Assembly: GCF_036227225.1 (NCBI RefSeq)
Contig: NZ_CP109444.1
Span: 806,001-870,000 of the forward strand
DNA: 64,000 nt
Direction of reading: 5' to 3'
From: Streptomyces sp. NBC_01478
GTDB lineage: Bacteria > Actinomycetota > Actinomycetes > Streptomycetales > Streptomycetaceae
The position numbers and the translations under genes are program-made. Shown here one piece after another: positions 1 to 9,324 of the stretch (position 1 is its first letter; the number at the start of each line of letters is the position of its first letter). The notes beneath the pieces were generated by a model. That model saw only the letters and a program-made list of their open reading frames with translations. It was not told the DNA's origin and ran no database searches.

Positions 1-694
<694 letters not shown>

Positions 695-790
695 CGTGCC
701 TTCCCTCCGTTTGCGCCGGGCCGCCGACGGTCCCTCGGCGGACATCGCCCGGCTCGATCCAACCAGGCTTCGAGCGGTACGTCCGCTTCC

Positions 791-808
791 GGTACACGGT
801 GGTGTACC
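791..808. promoter_or_regulatory. 18-bp perfect dyad, probable TetR operator
   Basis: GGTACAC and GTGTACC form perfect 7-bp arms around a 4-bp centre. The site lies 97 bp upstream of the UvrA-like start and just downstream of the TetR stop. Its size and symmetry suit a TetR-family dimer. Assignment to the adjacent regulator is an inference from position. Confidence 0.5.
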
Positions 809-880
809 TGGCAGTCACGCTAGGGGCAACGCGCGGCCCCGCGCTTCTCGAATCCTGACCGGAACGGGCACCCGCCCCGC

Positions 881-1501
881 CTACTGGTCGCCGCGCAGAT
901 AGCGCGTGACCATGTCCACCAGCTCCGTCTCGAACGTCTCGACCGGGATGGCCCGCGGGTCGGCCATGAGCTTGTGGATGTTGATCTCCACGGTGAACAC
1001 GATCAGCTCGGCCGCGGTGTCGAGATGTCGCACATGGACGTCCGGGTGCCGGGCGAGGAGGTCGCGCACCTGACCGACGCGAACCTTTCCGTGCCGCTCG
1101 ACCGTGTCGCGCAGTTCCCGCGAGACCGGTGCCTCTTCCATCATGATCCGCAGCAGTTGCGGATCGTCGCGGTGGTTGTCGACCGCGTCGCGGACCAGCG
1201 CCCGCACCGTCGCCTCCAAAGTGCCGGGAGACAGGTCGAGTCGGTCGGCCTGCGCCCAGGTACCCCGGTCGATGTGCCGCACCAGCAACGCGGCGAGGAC
1301 GGCGTCCTTGTTCGGGAAGTACTGGTACAGCGAGCCGATGGAGACGCGGGCGCGCTCGGCGATGCGGTTGGTGGTGCCGGCGGCGTAGCCGTACTCGGCG
1401 AAAACGTGAGCAGCAGCGGTGAGGATGCGCTCGCGGGTGAGTTCGGCGCGCACCTGGCGGGGCTTGCGACGTGGCTGAAGACGGTCGTCGGCCGACGGCA
1501 T
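881..1501 (-). CDS. TetR/AcrR family transcriptional regulator
   Basis: The product is about 206 aa. The N-terminal helix-turn-helix is clear: RERILTAAAHVFAEYGY, then TTNRIAERARVSIGSLYQYF and NKDAVL. A helical ligand-binding half follows (LRIMMEEAPVSRELRD, VHVRHLDTAAELIVFTVEINI). The ATG whose first base is position 1501 was chosen because GGGGAGG (complement of 1509-1515) sits 7 bases upstream. An in-frame ATG at 1552 would add 17 residues but has no good ribosome site. The gene lies upstream of the UvrA-like gene on the same strand and diverges from the oxidoreductase at 1640. It probably represses one or both through the dyads at 791-808 and near 1554-1574. The ligand is unknown. Confidence 0.9.
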   Translation of the reverse strand: MPSADDRLQPRRKPRQVRAELTRERILTAAAHVFAEYGYAAGTTNRIAERARVSIGSLYQYFPNKDAVLAALLVRHIDRGTWAQADRLDLSPGTLEATVRALVRDAVDNHRDDPQLLRIMMEEAPVSRELRDTVERHGKVRVGQVRDLLARHPDVHVRHLDTAAELIVFTVEINIHKLMADPRAIPVETFETELVDMVTRYLRGDQ

Positions 1502-1553
1502 CCGGGTGCCTCCCCAAGGCGCGAAAAGCGAGTAGCCAAAGAGCTGAGCCATT

Positions 1554-1574
1554 GCTCACAATATAGCCATGAGC
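1554..1574. promoter_or_regulatory. Inverted repeat GCTCA-N11-TGAGC in divergent region
   Basis: Short 5-bp arms (1554-1558 and 1570-1574) flank an AT-rich core, which is unusual in this GC-rich DNA. The site lies between the TetR gene and the divergent oxidoreductase. It could be a second regulator site or part of the promoter. Arms this short can arise by chance. Confidence 0.25.
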
Positions 1575-1639
1575 TGCGAGAACAAGGCCATGGCCGATCG
1601 CGGCCCGGGCCGCTCGGGCTCCGCCTGAGAGGAGTCCCC

Positions 1640-3838
1640 GTGCGACAAGCGAACCCCTTGAGCGCCCTGCGTCGGCTGACGACGGAGGCCGAGGTCGAGG
1701 CGACGGTCGGCCTCCCCGCGCCGGTGATCGTGCTCAAGCAGATCAGCGCCCTCGACGAGGGCTGCCGGACCGTCCTCGCCCGGTGTCCGATCGCGGCCGT
1801 CGGATACCGCGACGCCGACGGCACCAGCAGGACGACCTTCATCGGCGGCACCCCGGGGTTCGCCCGCGTCCACTCGCCCACGCGCATCTCGTTCTCGCTG
1901 CCCGGGCCCGGCGACCCGCGCGGTCCGGTGTCGTTCTTCTTCCTCCTGCCGGGCGTCGGGGAGGTCCTGCGCGTCAACGGCTCGGTGGCCGCGCGGAAGG
2001 GCGCGGAGACGACCGTCGACATCCAGGAGGCGTACGTGCACTGCGCGCAGGCCGTCCTCCGGTCCCGCCTGTGGCAGCCGCCCGTCCCGTCCGAGCCGGT
2101 CGCAGGGATCACGGGGGACGGGCCCCTGTGCCGGCCCGGTGTCGTGGAGTTCCTGGCGACGGCCCCCTTCCTCGCCCTGTCCACGTGGGACGACTCCGGT
2201 GGCAGCGACACGAGTCCGCGCGGTGACCGGCAGGCGGTGGCGCGCGTGCTGGACAGCCGCACGCTCGTCGTCCCGGACCGGAAGGGCAACAAGCGCGCCG
2301 ACACGCTCCACAACCTGCTGCGGGACGACCGGCTCTCGTTCGCCGCGCTCGTGCCGGGCCGCAGCGGTGTGCTGCACGTCCGCGGCCGTGGCGCGATCAC
2401 CGACGATCCCGCGCTGCTGGAGACGATGGCCCTGCGCGGCATGCCGCCGCACCTGGCGCTGCTCATCGACGTCGAGCACGCCGAGGTGACCGGCAACGAC
2501 GCCGTGGCGCGCTCGCGGCCGTGGGCCCCCGGCGCCCACGTCGACCGGGGCACGGTGCCCGACCTGATGGCGCTGGGGGGAAAGCACCTCGCCGCCGGTT
2601 CGGCCGACGCCGAAGGCGGCCCGCCCGTGTTCCTGCTGAAGGCCGTCGGAGCGATCCCGGGGATGACTCGGCTACTGCGGCTGGTGTTGAACCGTCTCTA
2701 CAGTTCCGGACTGCGGAAGGAGGGCTACGAGGACGTCGAGCCCGGCTCGGGCGGCCGGCACCGGGGCTTCCGGCGCCGCCGCCCCGCCGACGCCGGACGT
2801 CCCGTCGCCGGCGGTCGGGCGGAGGATCCGCTGCGGGAGGTGCGTGTCGCCGAGGTGCGCGGCGAGACTCCGAGCGCGGTCACCCTCGTGCTGGAGGACG
2901 TGGGCGAGAACCCGGGCTCGTTCGACTTCCGGCCCGGCCAGTTCTTCACCCTGGTCGCCGACATCGACGGACGCCCGGTGCGACGGGCCTACTCGGCATC
3001 GTCGGCGCCCGGTTCGTCCCGGTTGGAGGTCACCGTCAAGCGCGTCGAGGGCGGCCGGTTCTCCACCCACGCGAACGAAAGCTTCCAGGTCGGTGACCGC
3101 CTCGCGGTGCGCGGTCCGTCGGGGTCCTTCCACGCCGAGCAGCGACCCCCGGACGAGATCGTGCTCGTCGCGGCGGGCAGCGGCGTGACACCGATGATGA
3201 GCATGATCCGCACCCGGCTCGCCGTGCCGGGCCACGACCGGATCGCGCTGCTCTACAGCAGCCGCGACACCCAAGAGACCATCTTCGCCGAGGAGTTGAC
3301 CCGGTTGGCGAAGGACCACCCCGGCCGGCTGTCCGTCACCCACGTCCTGACCCACCGGGACGGGCGCCTCGACGCGGACGGCGTACGGCGCTGGATCACC
3401 GGCCTGTCCCCCGCGCCGGGCGCCCACTACTACACCTGCGGTCCCGTACCTCTGATGGACGCCGTCCAGGACGTCCTGACCGGGCGGGGAGTCCCGGCGG
3501 AGCTGATGCACCAGGAGCGCTTCACCAGCGGAGCGGACACCGGGACCGTGGGAACGGTGCCGCAGGAGATGGTCGTGGAGGAGGACGGACGCCCCGTCGG
3601 CACGGTGGTCGTCGAGCCCGGTCAGACGCTGCTCGACGCGGGACTCGCGGCGGGGCTGCCGATGCCGTACTCCTGCACGGTCGGAAACTGCGGCGACTGC
3701 ACGGTGCGGCTGCGCGGCGGAGAGGTCACACGGAACGAGCCCAACTGCCTCACCCCACAACAGAAGGCCGACGGTTTTGTGCTGGCGTGCGTGAGCTGCC
3801 CGCTGTCCAAGGTCACCCTCGACATCATCGACCCGTGA
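1640..3838 (+). CDS. Pyridoxamine-phosphate-oxidase-fold / ferredoxin-reductase / [2Fe-2S] fusion oxidoreductase
   Basis: The product is 732 aa. Residues 1-390 carry FMN-binding split-barrel (PPOX-like) sequence in two parts: an MSMEG-type barrel, then a segment with RKGNKRADTLHNLLRDDRLSF. From about residue 394 there is a ferredoxin-NADP reductase module, with RRAYSAS (FAD), AGSGVTPMMSM (nucleotide) and YYTCGPVPLMD. The last 95 residues are a plant-type [2Fe-2S] ferredoxin domain with CTVGNCGDC and a distal Cys. The architecture implies NAD(P)H to FAD to iron-sulfur electron flow, possibly to FMN in the N-terminal barrel. The GTG start is supported by GAGAGGAG at 1627-1634. The gene diverges from the TetR gene, which may regulate it. 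The substrate is unknown; similar fusions appear as flavin-containing nitroreductase or oxidase-like proteins. Confidence 0.85.
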   Translation: MRQANPLSALRRLTTEAEVEATVGLPAPVIVLKQISALDEGCRTVLARCPIAAVGYRDADGTSRTTFIGGTPGFARVHSPTRISFSLPGPGDPRGPVSFFFLLPGVGEVLRVNGSVAARKGAETTVDIQEAYVHCAQAVLRSRLWQPPVPSEPVAGITGDGPLCRPGVVEFLATAPFLALSTWDDSGGSDTSPRGDRQAVARVLDSRTLVVPDRKGNKRADTLHNLLRDDRLSFAALVPGRSGVLHVRGRGAITDDPALLETMALRGMPPHLALLIDVEHAEVTGNDAVARSRPWAPGAHVDRGTVPDLMALGGKHLAAGSADAEGGPPVFLLKAVGAIPGMTRLLRLVLNRLYSSGLRKEGYEDVEPGSGGRHRGFRRRRPADAGRPVAGGRAEDPLREVRVAEVRGETPSAVTLVLEDVGENPGSFDFRPGQFFTLVADIDGRPVRRAYSASSAPGSSRLEVTVKRVEGGRFSTHANESFQVGDRLAVRGPSGSFHAEQRPPDEIVLVAAGSGVTPMMSMIRTRLAVPGHDRIALLYSSRDTQETIFAEELTRLAKDHPGRLSVTHVLTHRDGRLDADGVRRWITGLSPAPGAHYYTCGPVPLMDAVQDVLTGRGVPAELMHQERFTSGADTGTVGTVPQEMVVEEDGRPVGTVVVEPGQTLLDAGLAAGLPMPYSCTVGNCGDCTVRLRGGEVTRNEPNCLTPQQKADGFVLACVSCPLSKVTLDIIDP

Positions 3839-3895
3839 CCGCGCCCGTCACCCGGAGGGAGAGAGAACTTGTTCACCTCCCCGCAACCGCCCTTT

Positions 3896-3922
3896 GGATC
3901 CACATACTTAAAGTGTGGATCC
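3896..3922. promoter_or_regulatory. GGATCCACA dyad, putative GntR operator 1
   Basis: Perfect 9-bp arms GGATCCACA (3896-3904) and TGTGGATCC (3914-3922) flank a 9-bp AT-rich centre. The left arm is preceded by TT, giving TTGGATCCA. The core recurs before the ABC operon (4941) and before the cyclase operon (18675). The site is 95 bp upstream of the metallo-hydrolase gene. The GntR/FCD regulator at 17877 is the obvious candidate ligand. Confidence 0.6.
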
Positions 3923-4016
3923 TCACCCTTGATGCCCGCCTTCGATCCCCCGGACCGCCCCCTGGACCCGACACCCGAACCTGAACTACCGCGCTCCCTG
4001 AACGGATCACACCCAT

Positions 4017-4850
4017 GTGCCTGCCGCCTCACCCGCCCCCCTCATGACACCACGCCACGGTGTACGCAGGATCGTGCCCCTGCTGCTGGGCTGGGAGGAA
4101 CTCCCCAAGTCCGTCTCCGTGCACGGCGCCCCGTACGAGGAACGCCTGCGTGAACCCGTGCCGGCCGTGCTCCTGGAGTGCGACGGCGGCTGGCTGCTGC
4201 TCGACACCGGCTTCAACACCGCCCTGATCCGGGACCCGGCCCTGCGCCGCCGCTTCTACGGCTCCCCCAACTACCGGCCGATCCTGCCCGGTCCCGGTGA
4301 GCCCCTGGAGGAGGCCCTCGACGCGGCCGGCATCCCGATGGACGCGATCCACGCGGTGGCCGTCAGCCATCTGCACGCCGACCACGCGGGCGGGCTCAAG
4401 CACTTCGCGGGCCGGGTGCCGGTGCACGTGCAGCGCGAGGAACTCTCCTACGGCCTCTCCGGGCAGCCGGAGGTCGAGCGCCACTCCATCTTCCGCGTCG
4501 ACTTCGACGACCCGCGCATCGACTGGCGACAGGCCGACGGGGACACGGAGATCGCGCCCGGCGTCACCGCCGTGCTGACGGCCGGGCACACCCCCGGGCA
4601 CCAGAGTTTCGTCGTCGACCTCGTGGACGGCGGCGGTTTCGTGTTCGCCTTCGACGCCGCCGATCTCACCGAGAACATCGAGCACGAGCGCCCGATCGGC
4701 GCCTCCATCGGTGTCGACCCGGAGCGCACGGTGGAGCCCATCCGCCGTCTCAAGAGCATCGCCGCAGAACGCGGCTACGAACTCGTCCCCGGTCATGACC
4801 CCGTGGTCTGGCCGGAGTTGATGCGCCGCAAGGGCGTGCCGGGCGCCTAG
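4017..4850 (+). CDS. Metallo-beta-lactamase-fold hydrolase (N-acyl-homoserine-lactonase-like)
   Basis: The product is about 277 aa. SHLHADHAGG carries the HxHxDH zinc motif. Downstream are GHTPGHQSF (third metal His), FAFDAADLTEN (bridging Asp) and VPGHDPVVW. Spacing and length fit the AttM/AiiA-like lactonase subgroup of this superfamily, which hydrolyses lactones and related cyclic esters. The start is uncertain: GTG at 4017 gives the longest frame, ATG at 4044 is an alternative, and neither has a convincing ribosome site. The gene lies just downstream of the GGATCCA dyad and upstream of the ABC operon, so it is probably part of the same regulon. A role opening a lactone or lactam intermediate of the island is plausible; quorum quenching is the alternative. 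Confidence 0.85.
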   Translation: MPAASPAPLMTPRHGVRRIVPLLLGWEELPKSVSVHGAPYEERLREPVPAVLLECDGGWLLLDTGFNTALIRDPALRRRFYGSPNYRPILPGPGEPLEEALDAAGIPMDAIHAVAVSHLHADHAGGLKHFAGRVPVHVQREELSYGLSGQPEVERHSIFRVDFDDPRIDWRQADGDTEIAPGVTAVLTAGHTPGHQSFVVDLVDGGGFVFAFDAADLTENIEHERPIGASIGVDPERTVEPIRRLKSIAAERGYELVPGHDPVVWPELMRRKGVPGA

Positions 4851-4940
4851 CCCGTCCTGGCCGAACCGCCCCGACAACTCGGTTCACACGCCTTTAACAC
4901 CCGGGACACGAGAGACAGCCTGTGGCCCGTGAACATGATT

Positions 4941-4982
4941 TTGGATCCAATCTTGACACTTTGAGATCCAACACCTGAGGAT
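4941..4982 (+). promoter_or_regulatory. Promoter with overlapping GGATCCA operators for the ABC operon
   Basis: TTGGATCCAA (4941-4950) is a perfect 10-bp palindrome. It abuts TTGACA (4953-4958), a good -35 box. A second half-site, TTGAGATCCAA (4961-4971), lies in the spacer. GAGGAT (4977-4982) is a plausible -10 box 18 bp after the -35. Binding at both sites would block RNA polymerase, so repression is the simplest reading. Confidence 0.55.
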
Positions 4983-5002
4983 CGGTACCCAAGGAGGCCC
5001 AC

Positions 5003-6658
5003 ATGCCGGACCAGTCAACTGGATCGTCCTCACCCGGTTCCGCCCCGTCGACGGCGTCGCGCCGCACCATGCTCCGGGGCGCGGGACTCCTCGGAGTGGG
5101 CGTCGGCTTCGGGCTCCCCGCCCTGCTCAGCGCCTGTGGCGCCGCGGCCGACGATGCCAAGGGAAGCAGCAAGGGCGGCACGCTGACCCTGGCCATCGAC
5201 GCGACCAGCGCGGTCAACGACCCGTCGTTCTACACCTCGTTGGGCGACTGGATGGCCGTCGACTGCATCTGCCGGGGCCTGACCTTCATCTCCTTCGAGA
5301 CCAACGAGCCCACCCCCGACCTGGCCAAGAGCTGGACGATCTCCGACGACCAGCTCACCTACACCTTCACCCTGCGCGAGGGCGTCAAGTTCCACGACGG
5401 CACCACGCTGACCTCGGCGGACGTACTGGCCAGCCTGGGGCGGCAGTTCGACGAGAAGGACAAGACGCTCCCGAAGGGCGCCACCCGCCCGCTGTCCGAC
5501 CTCGGCGCGAACGTCGCCTCGCTGACCGCCCCGGACGACCTCACCGTCAAGATGGTCCTCAAGAAGCCGGACCGGACCGCCCTCGGCCAGCTCTCCGACA
5601 TCGGCGGCCGCATCATCTCGAAGGCCGCGCTGACGAAGTACGGCGCGGACATCGGCAAGCACCTCGTCGGCACCGGCCCCTTCGCCTTCTCCGCCGCCAC
5701 CTCCGGCCAGTCGATCACCCTCACCGCCTTCGACGACTTCCGCCTCGGCAGACCGCCTGTCGACCGGCTGGTGCTGCGCCAGGTCCAGGACCCCTCGACG
5801 ATCGTCAGTTCGCTGCTCAGCGGCGACATCTCGGCCACCCAGTTCACCCCGTACTCGGCCGCCGCGCAGCTCCGCAAGGACGACTCGGTGACGGTCTACA
5901 AGACGCCGTACAACGCCAACGCGATCCTGATGATCGACGCCCGCCGCGTCCCCGAGCTCAAGGTCCGCCAGGCCATCAACCTCGCGATAGACCGCAAGTC
6001 CATTCTGGATCAGGCCTTCTACGGCGTCGGGGCGCTGCCCGCGGGCTACGCGATCCCGCCCGCGCAGAGCGGCTACGACACCAGCCTCGCCGATCTCTCC
6101 ACCCAGGACACCGCCAAGGCGAAGAAGCTCGTCGCCGAGGCCGGCGCGGGCGGCCGGCGGATCCGGCTCATGGCGGCGAGCGATTCCTGGCACCCGAAGG
6201 CCGCGCAGATCGTCGCCCAGAACCTGACCGACGTCGGCTTCAAGGTGGTCACCACCTCCGTCGACCCGGCCACCTACTTCACCCGGCTCCTCGACGGCAA
6301 GGACGACTACCACGACCTGATGATCTGGGAGCGCAACACCTACGTCCCGGACGCCAACGACATGGTCGGCGCCATGGCCAGCCCCACCGGTCTCTACGGC
6401 GCGACGATCACCGGCATGGACACGCTCAAGGACGCCGCCTCGCTCCAGGCGGAGCTGGACACGGCCAAGAACCTGCCCCTCGGTGCGCAGCGCACGGCTG
6501 CCTACACGAAGATCCAACGCCGTTGGGCCGAGGACTACATGGTCCTGTCGATGCTGTCCTGCTTCGCCAACCTGGTGGTCAGCGGCTCGCACGTGAAGCA
6601 CATGAACACGGCCGCGCTGGCCAACCACCGGTGTTACATGGAGAAGGCCAGTGTCTGA
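5003..6658 (+). CDS. ABC transporter substrate-binding lipoprotein (family 5, peptide/nickel type)
   Basis: The product is 551 aa, the usual length for family 5 binding proteins. The N-terminus has a twin-arginine motif (RRTML, residues 20-24), a hydrophobic stretch, and a lipobox ending L-S-A-C with Cys45. This predicts Tat export and membrane anchoring. The body has PDLAKSWTISDDQLTYTF and FTLREGVKFHDGTTLTSADV, signatures of oligopeptide/dipeptide binding proteins, and VRQAINLAIDRKSI. AAGGAGG five bases upstream fixes the ATG. It is the first gene of a long operon with two permeases and two ATPases. The linked enzymes suggest the ligand is a nitrogenous small molecule or modified peptide rather than ordinary peptides. 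Confidence 0.95.
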   Translation: MPDQSTGSSSPGSAPSTASRRTMLRGAGLLGVGVGFGLPALLSACGAAADDAKGSSKGGTLTLAIDATSAVNDPSFYTSLGDWMAVDCICRGLTFISFETNEPTPDLAKSWTISDDQLTYTFTLREGVKFHDGTTLTSADVLASLGRQFDEKDKTLPKGATRPLSDLGANVASLTAPDDLTVKMVLKKPDRTALGQLSDIGGRIISKAALTKYGADIGKHLVGTGPFAFSAATSGQSITLTAFDDFRLGRPPVDRLVLRQVQDPSTIVSSLLSGDISATQFTPYSAAAQLRKDDSVTVYKTPYNANAILMIDARRVPELKVRQAINLAIDRKSILDQAFYGVGALPAGYAIPPAQSGYDTSLADLSTQDTAKAKKLVAEAGAGGRRIRLMAASDSWHPKAAQIVAQNLTDVGFKVVTTSVDPATYFTRLLDGKDDYHDLMIWERNTYVPDANDMVGAMASPTGLYGATITGMDTLKDAASLQAELDTAKNLPLGAQRTAAYTKIQRRWAEDYMVLSMLSCFANLVVSGSHVKHMNTAALANHRCYMEKASV

Positions 6659-7562
6659 CACCACGACAGCTCCACCACCCGTGGCGACCGTGCGGCCCCC
6701 TTCGTCGCCCTTCACCGGGCGGACCGTCCTCGCCGCCTGGCGTCGGCGCCGGTTGGGACGGTCCTGGCCGGCCGTGCTGTCGTGGCTCGTGCTGGTCGCG
6801 CTGGTCCTGGTGGCTGCCGTGGGGCCGCTGTTCGTCCAGGCGGACCCGCTGCGTCAGACCTCGTCGGCGCTGCTGCCGATGGGCTCGGCGGGTCACCTCT
6901 TCGGCACGGACGACCTGGGCCGCGACGAACTGGCCCGACTGGTGCACGGCGCCCGCCCGTTGCTGCTCGTGGCCTTCGCCGCGACCGCGCTCGCCGCCGT
7001 CGTCGGCACCGGGATCGGGCTCCTCGCCGGATACCTCGGCGGTGTGGTGGAACAGATCCTGATGCGGATCGTGGACCTCGCGCTCGCGTTCCCCTCCATC
7101 CTGCTCGTCATCCTCCTCGTGGCGGCCGCGGGACCGGGCACGGTCAGTCTGATCTTCGGCATCGGGGTGTCCCTCGCGCCCGGCCTGGCCCGGCTGGCCC
7201 GTGCCCTGACCGCCCGCGAGGCGGCCCGTGACTACGTCGTCGCCTGCAAACTGGGCGGCACCCGCACCCCGCGCATCCTCGCCCGCGAACTCCTCCCGAA
7301 CATCGCCGGACCGATGCTCGCCCAGGTCGTCATGACCCTCTCGATCGCGGCCGGTTTCGCCGCCGGCCTCTCCTACCTCGGCCTCGGCATCCAACCCCCG
7401 CAGCCCGACTGGGGCTACATGGTCCAGGCGGGCCAGGAGTTCCTCTACACGGCACCCCGACTGGTCGTCCTGCCCGCGACGTTCACGCTGCTGTTCGTCG
7501 TCGCCTGCAACTTCGTGGGCGACGACCTGCGCGACGCACTCGACGTACGGGGGCCGGCGTGA
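6651..7562 (+). CDS. ABC transporter permease (DppC-type)
   Basis: The product is 303 aa. One N-terminal membrane helix (about residues 45-65) is followed by the conserved LFGTDDLGRDELARLVHGAR block of DppC/OppC proteins, then five more predicted helices. The EAA loop, EAARDYVVACKLGG, lies near residue 190 and contacts the ATPase. The GTG start overlaps the end of the binding-protein gene by 8 bases. The stop overlaps the next start (GTGA), so the genes are translationally coupled. Confidence 0.95.
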   Translation: MSDTTTAPPPVATVRPPSSPFTGRTVLAAWRRRRLGRSWPAVLSWLVLVALVLVAAVGPLFVQADPLRQTSSALLPMGSAGHLFGTDDLGRDELARLVHGARPLLLVAFAATALAAVVGTGIGLLAGYLGGVVEQILMRIVDLALAFPSILLVILLVAAAGPGTVSLIFGIGVSLAPGLARLARALTAREAARDYVVACKLGGTRTPRILARELLPNIAGPMLAQVVMTLSIAAGFAAGLSYLGLGIQPPQPDWGYMVQAGQEFLYTAPRLVVLPATFTLLFVVACNFVGDDLRDALDVRGPA

Positions 7563-8629
7563 CCACCGCACTCCTCCCCGTCCGCACGCCCAAGTGGGCG
7601 GCGGGAACAGCCCTGTTGGTCCTACGACGGCTCGCGGTCATCCCCGTCGTGCTGTTCGCGCTGGCCAGCCTGGTGTTCCTCGCGATGCGCCTGCTCCCCG
7701 GCTCACCGGCGACCTCGCTCGCGGCCGGCGGCAACAACCTCTCCGCGTCCCAACTGGCGGTGAACGAGGCACGCGTCAACAAGGCCCTCGGCCTCGACCG
7801 ACCGCTCCTCGTCCAATACGGCAGCTTCCTCAACGACCTCGTGCACCTACGGCTCGGCACCTCGTTCTACGGCTCCAACAGCGTCCTGGGCCTCCTCGGC
7901 GACGCGCTCCCCGCCACCATCGAGCTGACCCTCGCGGCGATGACGATCGCGGTCCTGCTCGGTGTCGTCACCGGGGTCATCGCCGCGCTGCGCAAAGGGA
8001 GTTGGATCGACCACTCGACCCGGGCCGTCGCCACGGTCAGCTTCTCGCTGCCGTGGTTCGCGCTCGGCGTGCTCGGCATCGTCGTGTTCGGCGTGTGGCT
8101 GCGCTGGCTCCCGGTCCTGGGCCGGCTGCCCAGCTCGCTCGACTACAACCCGACCACCAACTTCGTTCTCCTGGACGCGATCCTGCAGAACCGCCCGGAG
8201 CTGGTGTGGCCCTGGATCCAGCATCTGATCCTGCCCGCCGTCACGCTGGCGCTGTCGATGGCCGGGTTCATCACCCGCATCGTGCGCGCCTCGGTGCTGG
8301 AGGTCCTCGACGACGACTTCGTACGGACCGCCCGGATGAAGGGCCTCAGCGAGAGCGTGGTGGTCCGCCACCACGTGCTGCGCAACTCCTGGCTGCCCAT
8401 CGTGACCGTCCTGGGGCTCCAGTTCGGTTCCCTGCTGGGCGGTTCGGTGATCACCGAGACGGTCTTCTCGTACGCCGGTGTCGGCCGCCTGCTCGTGCAG
8501 GGCGTCCTGCAACGCGACTACCCCGTCGTGCAGGGCGCGGCCCTCGCCATCGCGCTCCTCTTCACCCTGGTCAACCACGCGGTGGACCTGTTGTACACGG
8601 TCCTCGATCCGCGGCTACGGAAAGGATGA
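7559..8629 (+). CDS. ABC transporter permease (DppB-type)
   Basis: The product is 356 aa. The first helix (VIPVVLFALASLVFLAMRLL) is followed by the PGSPA block and KALGLDRPLLVQYGSFL, both typical of DppB/OppB. RTARMKGLSESVVVRHHVLRNS is the cytoplasmic EAA-type loop that binds the ATPase, and GGSVITETVF lies in the last third. It pairs with the preceding DppC-type permease. The gene order is unusual: B-type follows C-type, and a hydrolase gene separates the permeases from the ATPases. Confidence 0.95.
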   Translation: MTTALLPVRTPKWAAGTALLVLRRLAVIPVVLFALASLVFLAMRLLPGSPATSLAAGGNNLSASQLAVNEARVNKALGLDRPLLVQYGSFLNDLVHLRLGTSFYGSNSVLGLLGDALPATIELTLAAMTIAVLLGVVTGVIAALRKGSWIDHSTRAVATVSFSLPWFALGVLGIVVFGVWLRWLPVLGRLPSSLDYNPTTNFVLLDAILQNRPELVWPWIQHLILPAVTLALSMAGFITRIVRASVLEVLDDDFVRTARMKGLSESVVVRHHVLRNSWLPIVTVLGLQFGSLLGGSVITETVFSYAGVGRLLVQGVLQRDYPVVQGAALAIALLFTLVNHAVDLLYTVLDPRLRKG

Positions 8630-8634
8630 CCCGC

Positions 8635-9324
8635 ATGGACATCGTGCTCGTCCACGGTGCCGGCGGACGACCGACGACCTGGTCGGCCGTCCAGCCCCTG
8701 CTGGCAGCCCGCGGCCACCGGCTGTTCACCGTCACCAACCCGATGACCTCGCTGGAGGACGACGTCGCCAACACGGCGGCCGTGCTGGCGGAGACAACAG
8801 GCCCGGTGCTGCTGGCCGGGCACTCCTACGGCGGCGCGGTCATCAGCAATGTCGGGCGCGATCCGCGGGTCAAGGGGCTTGTCTACATAGCCGCGTTCGG
8901 GCCGGACGAGGGCGAGACGGTCAGCGGGATCGTCGAGCGGTACGAGGAGGCGGAGATCTCCAAGTACATGCGGCGCGGCCCGAACGGTGAGTGGAAGTCC
9001 GAGACGAGCGAGGAGTTCTGGGCGGAGATAGGCCCCGACCTCTCCCCCGAGCAGCGGGCCGTGGTGGAGGCGGAGGGCCGCAAGGCGGAGAACCTCATCT
9101 TCACCCAGCCGACGGGCACACCGGCCTGGCGCACCCTGCCCAGTTGGTATCTGGTCGCCGACGACGACCGCACGCTGCGCCCGGAGATCCAGAACGACAT
9201 GGCGGACCGCATGAAGGCCACCGTCGAGCACGTGCCGGGCAGCCACTACACGACTCTCGTGTGGCCCGAGCGCGTCGCCGACCTGATCCACACGGCGGCC
9301 CTGGCCGTGGGCGACGGCTCATGA
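8635..9324 (+). CDS. Alpha/beta hydrolase (EstC / salicylate-esterase-like)
   Basis: The product is 229 aa. DIVLVHGAGG provides the oxyanion loop, AGHSYGG the nucleophile elbow with catalytic Ser, and GSHYTTLVWPE the C-terminal His. The acid is probably within VADDDRTLRPE. The short cap resembles plant methylesterase-like bacterial enzymes that cleave small esters or amides. The ATG at 8635 has GGAAAGG at a good distance. An ATG at 8626 overlaps the preceding stop but sits directly on that site. The gene is embedded between permease and ATPase genes, so it probably processes the imported compound. The substrate is unknown. Confidence 0.88.
   Translation: MDIVLVHGAGGRPTTWSAVQPLLAARGHRLFTVTNPMTSLEDDVANTAAVLAETTGPVLLAGHSYGGAVISNVGRDPRVKGLVYIAAFGPDEGETVSGIVERYEEAEISKYMRRGPNGEWKSETSEEFWAEIGPDLSPEQRAVVEAEGRKAENLIFTQPTGTPAWRTLPSWYLVADDDRTLRPEIQNDMADRMKATVEHVPGSHYTTLVWPERVADLIHTAALAVGDGS

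Noticed and set aside
4015..4045. ATG at 4015 as start of the metallo-hydrolase
   Set aside because: It is in a different frame and reaches a stop after a few codons; GTG 4017 or ATG 4044 are in the correct frame.
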